From Bermanella sp. WJH001 (lineage in GTDB: Bacteria > Pseudomonadota > Gammaproteobacteria > Pseudomonadales > Oceanobacteraceae): DNA of 64,000 nt. The stretch lies in the NCBI RefSeq assembly GCF_030070105.1, contig NZ_JASJOO010000002.1, positions 434,001-498,000 of the forward strand. The letters run 5' to 3'. Shown here in pieces: positions 56,997 to 64,000 of the stretch; positions within the stretch are counted from its first letter, which is position 1; each line of letters begins with the position of its first letter. The notes under the pieces are model-generated. The model was given only the letters and a program-made list of their open reading frames with translations. It was not told the DNA's origin and made no database searches. The position numbers were made by a program, and so were the translations under genes.

Positions 56997-57833
56997 ATGG
57001 AAGCCGCTAAAGAACTTGCTAATGCACTATTTGAGTCAGTGGACTATTTAGAAGTCATCACCTTTTATGTGGGCGATACTCAATATGCAACCCCTGTCAG
57101 TGAAGTTCGATACATCGAGCAGGACAAACGAAAAACAACTCGCATAGAAGTTAACGCTAAATTAGGCGCTGAAGTTACAACTTATCAGGGCAAGCCTGTA
57201 CCTATTTATGATTTTGCTCAACTTATGGGCTGCGAAGCTGAATACCTTAAAAATATCGAACTCTTGCAAATCCTAGATAACCGAGAAAAAGACCATGTGG
57301 CTTGGATGACTGATCTTGAACACTCATTAATGACAGATGAGCCATTTAATAAAGCTAGAGACCCAAATCAATGTGAATTCGGTAAATGGTATAAAACGTT
57401 TCATCCTCAGGATGAGCTACTGGCTGACATTATGAAAGACTTTGATGAGCCACACAAAAGAATACATGGTTTAGCGGATGAGTTGCTTAACCTCAAAGAT
57501 GAAGGCGGCTTAGATAAAGCCCTTGCCAAACTTGAATATGAAAAAACAAGAACCATGGCCAAGCTATTAGGGCTATTTAAGGCCTCTAAAGAACGACTAG
57601 AAAATATTACGCGCCCTATCTTGCTATATATAAACACCGGCAAAAAAATGATCGCCGTCAGATTAAACGCCATCAGTGATATTGTGACATATTATCGAAA
57701 TGACTATACCACCCAGCTTGATGTTGATGATAATAAAGACATTATTAATTTAAGTTTTGTAGCTGGTTATCTTGAAAATAAAGACAACCAGCCACCCTGC
57801 GTATTGCTAGATTGGCGGATGTTTAACCGCTAG
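56997..57833 (+). CDS. CheW-like protein with inserted zinc-binding CZB domain
   Basis: 278 residues. The first 80 resemble the first half of CheW (YLEVITFYVGDTQYATPVSE, VPIYDFAQLMG); residues about 205-278 resemble the second half (RPILLYINTGKKMIAVRLNA, CVLLDWRMF). Between them is a chemoreceptor zinc-binding domain with ligands H100, C126 (CEFGKWY), H153 and H157; the 27- and 4-residue spacings equal those of DgcZ H22/C52/H79/H83. It probably tunes a chemotaxis array in response to zinc or oxidants. No clear ribosome site; an in-frame TGA just upstream fixes the start. It overlaps the convergent gor stop by four bases. Confidence 0.85.
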   Translation: MEAAKELANALFESVDYLEVITFYVGDTQYATPVSEVRYIEQDKRKTTRIEVNAKLGAEVTTYQGKPVPIYDFAQLMGCEAEYLKNIELLQILDNREKDHVAWMTDLEHSLMTDEPFNKARDPNQCEFGKWYKTFHPQDELLADIMKDFDEPHKRIHGLADELLNLKDEGGLDKALAKLEYEKTRTMAKLLGLFKASKERLENITRPILLYINTGKKMIAVRLNAISDIVTYYRNDYTTQLDVDDNKDIINLSFVAGYLENKDNQPPCVLLDWRMFNR

Positions 57834-59179
57834 TTGGAAGGTGTTCGCATTGTAACAAACTCTTCTGCAGAGCTTGGGTGTATTCCAATGGTTTCATCAA
57901 AGACTGCTTTAGTGGCGCCCGCTTTTATGGCGATGGCAATACCTTGCATAATCTCTGCAGAATGTTCACCTACCATGTGCGCGCCTAAAACCTTATCTGA
58001 TTTTGCGTCAACAACAAGCTTCATATAAGTGCGCTCGGTTGAATTGGTCATGGTTAATTTTAACGCTCTAAAATCACTTTCAAAAACCTTAACATCAAAA
58101 CCTTGTGCAATGGCTTTTTCTTGAGACATACCCACAGTTGCAAGATTTGGTTGACTAAACACGGCCGTGGCAATGTTGTCGTAATCTAATATTGCTTGTT
58201 GCCCATGGTATTGCTGCTTAAGAAAAGTCATAGCCTCAGCTAGCGCAACCGGCGTTAACTGAGGCGTATCAATTAAATCTCCCATGGCGTAAATACTGTC
58301 AACATTGGTCTGGTATTGCGGATTCACTAAAATAAACCCCTTGTCGTCTAATTTCACTCCCACTTCATCTATACCAAGATTTTCTAAGTTAGGTGATCGA
58401 CCGGTCGCACAAATTACCAACTCTGTGCTTACAGTTTTGCCGCTGGCAAATTTAACAGTATAGCCATGAGTATTTTTAATGATCTCTGTTGGCTGTTGTG
58501 CAATTAACTGAATACCCTTTTTAAGGATTTCTACTTGTGCAAATTCACGTGTACTCTCATCAAATCCACGTAACAGTTTACCTGAGCGTGAGGCGATAGA
58601 TGTATCACAACCCAAGCCATTTAAAATACCTGCAAACTCTACTGCAATATAGCCGCTACCCACCACCACCGCATGCTTAGGGAAACTATCAAGATAAAAG
58701 AAGTCATTCGAATTAATACAATATTCTTTACCAGGAATATCCGGCAACGTAGGCCAGCCGCCTGTTGCCAATAAAATCTTATCAGCAGAGTAAACTACAT
58801 CATTAACACTAACATGGTGCTCATCTACAAGCTTGGCATGACCTATTATGGTTTCCACACCTGAGTTGCCTAATAGCTTTTGATAGATACCATTAAGGCG
58901 CTCTATTTCTTTTGTCTTATTATCTCTTAGTGTCGGCCAATCAAAGTTCTCGATTGAAACATCCAGGCCATAACCTTTAGCCTCTTGTGCCATATGAGGG
59001 AATTCACTGGCATAAACAAAGAGCTTTTTAGGTACACAACCAACATTTACACAAGTGCCACCAAGATAACGAGACTCAGCTACTGCGACTTTTTTACCCA
59101 AGCCTGCAGCCATGCGACTGGCTCGCACACCGGCAGAACCGGCACCTATAACAAAAAGATCAAATTGAAAGTCACTCAT
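57830..59179 (-). CDS. gor: Glutathione-disulfide reductase
   Basis: 449 residues. FAD-binding GAGSAGVRA, redox pair C43/C48 (GTCVNVGCVPKK), NADPH domain VVGSGYIAVEFAG, and the C-terminal HPSSAEEFVT active-site histidine. It regenerates glutathione with NADPH, a cytoplasmic function unrelated to secretion, yet its start overlaps the gspM stop (59176-59179), so it is translated from the end of the T2SS operon. Confidence 0.95.
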   Translation of the reverse strand: MSDFQFDLFVIGAGSAGVRASRMAAGLGKKVAVAESRYLGGTCVNVGCVPKKLFVYASEFPHMAQEAKGYGLDVSIENFDWPTLRDNKTKEIERLNGIYQKLLGNSGVETIIGHAKLVDEHHVSVNDVVYSADKILLATGGWPTLPDIPGKEYCINSNDFFYLDSFPKHAVVVGSGYIAVEFAGILNGLGCDTSIASRSGKLLRGFDESTREFAQVEILKKGIQLIAQQPTEIIKNTHGYTVKFASGKTVSTELVICATGRSPNLENLGIDEVGVKLDDKGFILVNPQYQTNVDSIYAMGDLIDTPQLTPVALAEAMTFLKQQYHGQQAILDYDNIATAVFSQPNLATVGMSQEKAIAQGFDVKVFESDFRALKLTMTNSTERTYMKLVVDAKSDKVLGAHMVGEHSAEIMQGIAIAIKAGATKAVFDETIGIHPSSAEEFVTMRTPSN

Positions 59180-59706
59180 AATTGTAAAACCGCCCTAGCA
59201 TTGACTATGCCTGAGTTGACCCTATCAATTGAAATTTGTTCAACCTTAATACCTCTTGTAGTCTCAAGTAGCTCAAGCCAATCAATTAAGGCGTTAAAAT
59301 TAACCTGATCTAGCCAAATCCTTAAGCCTGTTTTACCATCAGGCTCAAAACGCTTTAACTGTATATTTTTAACTTTAGCGGTGCTGTTTACCGTAGTCAG
59401 AATAGAAGCCCCGCCCTCACTGATTGTTTGACCAGAATTTGAAAATAAATATGCATTCTCTTTCATTTTTTCATGAAAGCTCATCTCGGCATTAAATTTA
59501 CGTTCTGCTTTTTCTTTGCCTGATATTACCGGTTGCCAGACCCAAGCAAAAACAAGCGCAATTAATACAAGTATAAGTAATATTTTTACGATCAATTGAT
59601 CTTTTCTGGCAAGCTGACCATACCAGTTATTAGCCGATTTATAGATACTACTGTTGTGCAACTGAAGACGTAGATTTGCTTTTAAGTTGTCGATCGAATT
59701 AGCCAT
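59176..59706 (-). CDS. gspM: Type II secretion system protein GspM
   Basis: 176 residues: short cytoplasmic start, one membrane helix (about 38-58, KILLILVLIALVFAWVW), coiled coil and a periplasmic ferredoxin-like domain. Inner-membrane platform protein that pairs with GspL. Overlaps gspL by eight bases. No gspN follows; gor takes that place. Confidence 0.88.
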   Translation of the reverse strand: MANSIDNLKANLRLQLHNSSIYKSANNWYGQLARKDQLIVKILLILVLIALVFAWVWQPVISGKEKAERKFNAEMSFHEKMKENAYLFSNSGQTISEGGASILTTVNSTAKVKNIQLKRFEPDGKTGLRIWLDQVNFNALIDWLELLETTRGIKVEQISIDRVNSGIVNARAVLQL

Positions 59707-60838
59707 TTTTACTAACCTTTAATACGCCTTTGATGCGCTTACCTGTATTGGTTGCAGATGTAATATCTACCACCAACCCATTTGCACTCAATTGTTGTTT
59801 TATGGTGTCTAGCTGTGCAATGTTTTCCACAATAAGATTAATCTCAAGTTCATTCTTTGAGCGGGTAAAACGAACAGCATCCCACTCAACATTGCTTGGA
59901 TTAATATCAGTTGTGACACTGGCCAGTAAAGATACAAAACCAGCGCTGCTAACTGGGCCACCACCAGCTTCATCAAGCTTGTCTTTGAATTGTCGACGAA
60001 TACTGCGCACTGATTCGCCTGGAAACAAAGCCTCATAAAAAGATTTCGAAGCGTCAGACACCAAAGCAGACATCTGCTGATATTGTTTCATTTGAATAAG
60101 CTGTGCAAAAAACACAGTAGCAAGCAATGCAGCTGCAATCATCAATGGGGTTTTCAGTTTTGATTGTTTCGTTGACGTAACAACTTTTTTCTTTGCAAAC
60201 TCCCCTGATAATAAATTCCACTGATAACTAACTGACGCACCTTGGATGGCTTTTATTAGCTGACTAGGATCGGGCTGCTGAACTTCAAAACCAAGATTTT
60301 CAATCTCCAAGGGTAATAAAGAATGGGCATTATCGAGATCATAAAACTCCACTATGCCATGTGCTTCAGTTTTTAAATTTTCAAGAACATGGCTTAAAAT
60401 ATCAGGGGAGACACTCATCGCTTCAAATTTCGAAATGCGAATATTTGCAACATCATTCAAAATACAAACACACACACCTTGTTCTATCTGGGGCAATAAA
60501 AGCGGTAAATACTGAACGGAATCAGGGTTATATTGAGTGCTAATGTGCGAGATTACATCGCGCTCGATGACGAGCGCATATGCTAGTGCGCCTTCTCGCC
60601 CAATATAATGGATATGATTATTATCAATCTCATTTGCAAGTTGCTCTTCAAGTGCAAACGGTAGCGCTTTTATGATCTGTCTAGCCTGTTTTACAGGCAT
60701 TTGAGCCCCTAATACCTGACAGCGCGTACCATTGATAACTAGGCAGCTAATTGGTTCGGCACTATCAGCAGGTACAACCCCCTGCCCATCAAATTGCTGA
60801 AGGCTTTGTGACTGGTCATTTAATAGATGTAATTTCAT
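59699..60838 (-). CDS. gspL: Type II secretion system protein GspL
   Basis: 379 residues: N-terminal cytoplasmic actin-like domain (about 1-225) that binds the GspE ATPase, a membrane helix (LMIAAALLATVFFAQLI, about 232-250) and a periplasmic ferredoxin-like domain that contacts GspM. Six bases after gspK. Confidence 0.9.
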   Translation of the reverse strand: MKLHLLNDQSQSLQQFDGQGVVPADSAEPISCLVINGTRCQVLGAQMPVKQARQIIKALPFALEEQLANEIDNNHIHYIGREGALAYALVIERDVISHISTQYNPDSVQYLPLLLPQIEQGVCVCILNDVANIRISKFEAMSVSPDILSHVLENLKTEAHGIVEFYDLDNAHSLLPLEIENLGFEVQQPDPSQLIKAIQGASVSYQWNLLSGEFAKKKVVTSTKQSKLKTPLMIAAALLATVFFAQLIQMKQYQQMSALVSDASKSFYEALFPGESVRSIRRQFKDKLDEAGGGPVSSAGFVSLLASVTTDINPSNVEWDAVRFTRSKNELEINLIVENIAQLDTIKQQLSANGLVVDITSATNTGKRIKGVLKVSKNG

Positions 60839-60844
60839 AAGTTC

Positions 60845-61882
60845 TTAGCAATTTACAATTTTAAGACGATCAATATCATTGACCGTTCTGGATAAGTCAC
60901 GGTAAATAACGCCAATAAAGCCACTACTACCATTTGAGCTTGGTTTTCTACGGATAATGCTTTCACTTACCAAGTCTCGATCATTAAATTCTATTCTGAT
61001 GAATACACTAAAATACTGGCTTTTGACACTGAAGTCACCCTGATCCCATGCGCCACTGGGGTTTGTTTTTTCATTGGCAACCTTTTCAATTTCCGTTGTT
61101 TGCCAAAATTCAGACACATCCTTATAAACTTTATTGTTTCTATCAAAGCCACATTTGCCGGAATGTATTTGCTCGAGCAACTTTGTGCTATCGGACATGG
61201 TTAACATCGGATCCCAGCTAGATAAAACCTTGTCTGTTGTTGTATTAACATTTAAAGGTGTCAGCATAGGAAGTGCTGTTATGTAGGGCTCTATTTTTTG
61301 GTATGTGGCAATATCGACATCTTTTACCAATTTCAACTCAGAAGGATGAGTAAACTCTATCTCTGCTGCACGATAAGCAGGAGAGAAATTTTGGTAATCA
61401 AAGTTATTACTATTGCCAGGGGTTAGCCACTCCTTAACATTAGTAGCAATTGAAGTACTAATTTGAGGGTCAATTTCAACTAACAAACGCTGAAACCTTG
61501 CAAGCGCAGCATCCGCATTTGATGCATTAGGTGACAAGGAATTAAGATTAAAAAGCCCCTGCAGATCCCTAATGGTCACAAAGATATTGGCACCATCTAA
61601 TTGCGTTGGAAATGGCTGATTCCATAACTCAGAGGCTGTATCCCACTCTTCACTGGCATTTATATCTCGTTGCAAATCAAATGACAGACCTGCCTTAGCT
61701 ATATCTTCGGCACTTAGCATTAATAATTGTGCTTGCGTTTGTGTAAAGGTAACAGACGCTTGTGCGATATCCATTGACTGGCGCTGCTGCATGGCAATTG
61801 CCAGCAAAGAAACCAAGGCAAATATAAAGAGCACTGTTATCAGAGCAAGGCCTGATTGTTTGTTATGGCTGTGTAAACGCAT
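60845..61882 (-). CDS. gspK: Type II secretion minor pseudopilin GspK
   Basis: 345 residues from ATG 61882 (MRLHSHNKQSG); the frame is open to 61918 but this start leaves a normal short prepilin leader before the cleavage glycine. After G, the hydrophobic helix LALITVLFIFALVSLLAIAM begins with Leu rather than Phe and lacks Glu5, as usual for GspK, the pilus-tip subunit. The large alpha domain (SAM-like, NLNSLSPNASNAD) follows. It overlaps gspJ by 20 bases. Confidence 0.9.
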   Translation of the reverse strand: MRLHSHNKQSGLALITVLFIFALVSLLAIAMQQRQSMDIAQASVTFTQTQAQLLMLSAEDIAKAGLSFDLQRDINASEEWDTASELWNQPFPTQLDGANIFVTIRDLQGLFNLNSLSPNASNADAALARFQRLLVEIDPQISTSIATNVKEWLTPGNSNNFDYQNFSPAYRAAEIEFTHPSELKLVKDVDIATYQKIEPYITALPMLTPLNVNTTTDKVLSSWDPMLTMSDSTKLLEQIHSGKCGFDRNNKVYKDVSEFWQTTEIEKVANEKTNPSGAWDQGDFSVKSQYFSVFIRIEFNDRDLVSESIIRRKPSSNGSSGFIGVIYRDLSRTVNDIDRLKIVNC

Positions 61883-62600
61883 AACGCGGCACCTCATACC
61901 ATCTTTCAATTTCACCAAGCTGCTTGGTCGTAATAACGACTTTAATTTGAACCAAGTCTTTTAACATATTTTCATTTGCATAAGGGCTTGGCCAAGCATC
62001 CTGCCAGTCATCTATCACTATGGTATTGCTGGGATTATTTTGATCAATAAGCTGCCCGCGAAAATAAAAACGCACATCTTGCAATTCACTTAATAAAACT
62101 TGCTTTATGGGCTCAGAATTGGCTGATAAATCTAACACCGGCCAAAAATAGCGAATAAAACAGTATCCATCTTCGACATCTCTTGGCTTGATGGCATCGT
62201 TACAATCTTCGTTGGTGTAACTGCGCATGGCATAAGCAGTACGTTGAAGATTGGATCTTTTTAATTCGTTTTCAGAATCTTGTGTTGCAAATCCAGCTGC
62301 CCACCCTGAGTGTGTAAACTCAATCGCGTAATCTTCTTCAGTCGTCACCACCTCAGCAAGGTCACCATACAGATTTCTAGTAGATCTGCCTGCTATTTGC
62401 CACAAATCTCGTTTCAACCAGAAATCCATGCGTTGAATACTTTTTAATTGCTCTGTACGAATGTCTGTTGCCTTTTTGGTTTCAGCGGTACTTGAAAGAA
62501 GCTGGCTTGCACCTATGCCAATCAATGCAGTAATAGACACAGCCATTAATACTTCTAATAAAGTAAAGCCGGATTGGGTTGATTTAATCATTGGCCACAT
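61863..62600 (-). CDS. gspJ: Type II secretion minor pseudopilin GspJ
   Basis: 245 residues. Prepilin site SG-FTLLEVLMAVSITAL after a 10-residue leader (start 62600, or Met4 at 62591), then a beta-rich body with CNDAIKPRDVEDGYCF. Part of the GspI-J-K tip complex. Overlaps gspI by 17 bases. Confidence 0.92.
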   Translation of the reverse strand: MWPMIKSTQSGFTLLEVLMAVSITALIGIGASQLLSSTAETKKATDIRTEQLKSIQRMDFWLKRDLWQIAGRSTRNLYGDLAEVVTTEEDYAIEFTHSGWAAGFATQDSENELKRSNLQRTAYAMRSYTNEDCNDAIKPRDVEDGYCFIRYFWPVLDLSANSEPIKQVLLSELQDVRFYFRGQLIDQNNPSNTIVIDDWQDAWPSPYANENMLKDLVQIKVVITTKQLGEIERWYEVPRYAFTQP

Positions 62601-62973
62601 ACGCTGTTAAAGTTTGCAGGGCTTCATCTTCTGACTCTTTTAGGCTAACAGACACCTCTAAGGATTTTATTTCCAAGGGTAATGTTGCAGGCATGCCTGG
62701 CAGTTGTTTTTTTAATGCCACAACTGTTTTGATCACCCAGTCTCTTTCAGAGAATTTGATATCTTTTTTACTGGTTTGAATGTTATTAAATGGTGTTGAG
62801 CGCAACTCAATAATTTGATTTTCTGCAATCCAAGTGGCTAGCAATTTTTTTTCTATATGGATTTGATTATCCACTGTGATAGCCGCTGTTTGCGAAAGCG
62901 TTGTGGCCATTAACGCAAAAATAGTTAATGCAATCATCACTTCTAATAAGGTGAAGCCTTTATTCTTCTTCAC
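62584..62973 (-). CDS. gspI: Type II secretion minor pseudopilin GspI
   Basis: 129 residues. Prepilin site KG-FTLLEVMIALTIFALMA at residues 5-23 and a short alpha/beta head with WIAENQIIELR, typical of GspI, which starts the tip complex with J and K. Overlaps gspH by 14 bases. Confidence 0.92.
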   Translation of the reverse strand: MKKNKGFTLLEVMIALTIFALMATTLSQTAAITVDNQIHIEKKLLATWIAENQIIELRSTPFNNIQTSKKDIKFSERDWVIKTVVALKKQLPGMPATLPLEIKSLEVSVSLKESEDEALQTLTAYVAND

Positions 62974-63538
62974 GAATCACCTCATTATAAAATTGACCAA
63001 CGCCGTTGCCTCTAACCTGCGCAAAGCCGTTAAAATCCTCAATGGATAGTTTTAACTTAAATGGGGTTTGCTCACCTGCTGCCAGTAAATACATGTCTGG
63101 GTTGATGTCATCAGCATCTTGTTTTAAGGCATAAGACAGTGCAACTTCTTGACCTTCTACCTCAAGTGAATAGCTCATGTTTTCAGGAAGAGGCTGAATC
63201 TTAATATTCCTCACAGTATAAGGCTGCCAAGAATATTCTTGATTAGAAGGCGTATCGCTTACTGCCAAGGACGAACTTTCAGTCTTGGTAAGGTCAATAT
63301 CATAGGAATAAAACTGCAGCTCAGTCTTGCTAAATAAAACCCCAAGATTTCTATTTTCAAACAACGCCACATCCGAGGCGGTCATTAATTGAAATTTAAT
63401 TTTTTCACTTTGATTTTTTAACTCATCGTAGCGCCCATCATGAGATGTATTAATGCTAGCCATAGATACCAGCATGGCAATGATGACCAAAACTACCAAT
63501 ATCTCAATTAATGTAAAACCGGCACTACGATGTTTCAT
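62960..63538 (-). CDS. gspH: Type II secretion minor pseudopilin GspH
   Basis: 192 residues. Prepilin site AG-FTLIEILVVLVIIAMLVSM and a beta-rich head. GspH joins the tip complex to the GspG fibre. It starts six bases after gspG ends. Confidence 0.9.
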   Translation of the reverse strand: MKHRSAGFTLIEILVVLVIIAMLVSMASINTSHDGRYDELKNQSEKIKFQLMTASDVALFENRNLGVLFSKTELQFYSYDIDLTKTESSSLAVSDTPSNQEYSWQPYTVRNIKIQPLPENMSYSLEVEGQEVALSYALKQDADDINPDMYLLAAGEQTPFKLKLSIEDFNGFAQVRGNGVGQFYNEVIREEE

Positions 63539-63544
63539 TTTAGA

Positions 63545-63964
63545 TTATAAGTCTTTACTTGATATATCAGTGGCATCGTCATCACCACCTTCTTCACCAT
63601 CTGCACCTAATGATATGATTTCAAATTCATTACTTTTTTTAGAAAAATACTGATACGCGTTACCCCAAGGATCAGTAGGTAATTTTTTCATATAGCCACC
63701 GGACTTATAATTTTTAGGTTCTGGTGAGCCTGAAGGTTTGTTAACCAATGCTTCAAGGCCTTGAGAGGTCGATGGGTAGCTGAAATTATCCAAGCGGTAC
63801 ATATCAAGCGCTTGCGAAATATTGGCCATTTCAGCCTTTGCTGTTTTAACACGTGCTGCGCCTGCTTCACCAATAATATTCGGAGCAACCATCGCCACTA
63901 AGCCAGCAAGAATGGCAAGCACTACCATAATTTCAATTAGTGTAAAGCCTGATTGTTTTTTCAT
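63545..63964 (-). CDS. gspG: Type II secretion major pseudopilin GspG
   Basis: 139 residues. Prepilin site SG-FTLIEIMVVLAILAGLVAM, the YRLDNFSYPSTSQGLEALV loop, DPWGNAYQYFS and the calcium-site region SLGADGEEGGDDDATDI. It builds the pseudopilus that pushes folded exoproteins through the secretin. Ribosome site AAGGA lies seven bases before its ATG. Confidence 0.96.
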   Translation of the reverse strand: MKKQSGFTLIEIMVVLAILAGLVAMVAPNIIGEAGAARVKTAKAEMANISQALDMYRLDNFSYPSTSQGLEALVNKPSGSPEPKNYKSGGYMKKLPTDPWGNAYQYFSKKSNEFEIISLGADGEEGGDDDATDISSKDL

Positions 63965-63980
63965 GATATTTCCTTTTTAG

Positions 63981-64000
63981 TTATCCAATCATTTGATTCA
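63981..64000 (-). CDS. gspF: Probable last codons of gspF (partial)
   Basis: On the minus strand, the bases entering from the right edge read (x)-Asn-Gln-Met-Ile-Gly-stop, with TAA at 63983-63981, 16 bases before gspG. GspF proteins commonly end in a LNQ-like tail and gspF normally precedes gspG. With only five readable residues this is a contextual call. Confidence 0.45.

Noticed and set aside
56789-56998. 69-aa minus-strand frame in front of tnpA
   Set aside because: Low-complexity Tyr/Asn/Ser content, crosses the palindrome and the tnpA start, and has no plausible ribosome site.

Overview
The window looks like part of the chromosome of a moderately AT-rich marine gammaproteobacterium, most likely of the Oceanospirillales type. 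This is inferred from gene content: a monomeric NADP isocitrate dehydrogenase, a TonB2-type energising operon of the Vibrio kind, a type II secretion operon, and long stretches in E. coli-like order (pgsA-tRNA-Gly-tRNA-Cys-tRNA-Leu; purB-hflD-mnmA-nudJ-rluE-icd; cspD/clpS-clpA; infA-bpt-aat; ftsK-lolA-rarA-crcB-serS-cysG). The species cannot be named from sequence reading alone.

Layout. 1-0.7 kb: 3' end of pgsA and a three-tRNA operon with its own promoter and terminator. 0.7-9.7 kb: mostly minus-strand housekeeping genes (lipoprotein, GNAT protein, roxA, purB, hflD, mnmA, nudJ, rluE), with a plus-strand YejM/PbgA-type gene between purB and hflD. 10-24.6 kb: icd, cspD, clpSA, infA, bpt, aat, then the plus-strand run ftsK to cysG. 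24.6-34.2 kb: a chemoreceptor, an M16C metallopeptidase and a six-gene TonB2 operon (DUF3450, TtpC-type ExbB, ExbB, ExbD, TonB, TPR protein). 34.2-44 kb: xthA, a DUF350 membrane protein, thiI, a stand-alone tyrosine recombinase coupled to pyrC, and a drug-type (HAE1) RND pump with its adaptor.

44.2-56.9 kb is the accessory region: a transposon-like island of about 12.7 kb. One end carries a three-gene Tn554-like module (two different tyrosine recombinases plus a small coiled-coil protein, start and stop codons overlapping). The rest is an eight-gene minus-strand divalent-metal resistance operon: HMA-CDF transporter, CzcI-like Cys/His-rich protein, CzcC, His-rich secreted peptide, CzcB, CzcA, a CzcN-like methyltransferase and a second CDF transporter. 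A divergent CadR-type MerR regulator sits at its head, with a textbook 19-bp-spacer promoter. A 19-base near-direct repeat (17 identities) lies at 44235 and 56913 and is the best candidate for the two junctions.

56.9-64 kb returns to backbone: an unusual CheW protein with a zinc-binding CZB domain inserted between two CheW halves, glutathione reductase, and the T2SS genes gspG-H-I-J-K-L-M (with the likely last codons of gspF at the very edge), in which gor is translationally coupled to gspM.

The island works as a unit: metal sensed by the CadR-like protein opens the operon; CDF proteins export cytoplasmic metal to the periplasm; His- and Cys-rich secreted proteins probably bind it there; and CzcCBA expels it across the outer membrane. 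I found no CRISPR array, rRNA, or convincing riboswitch.
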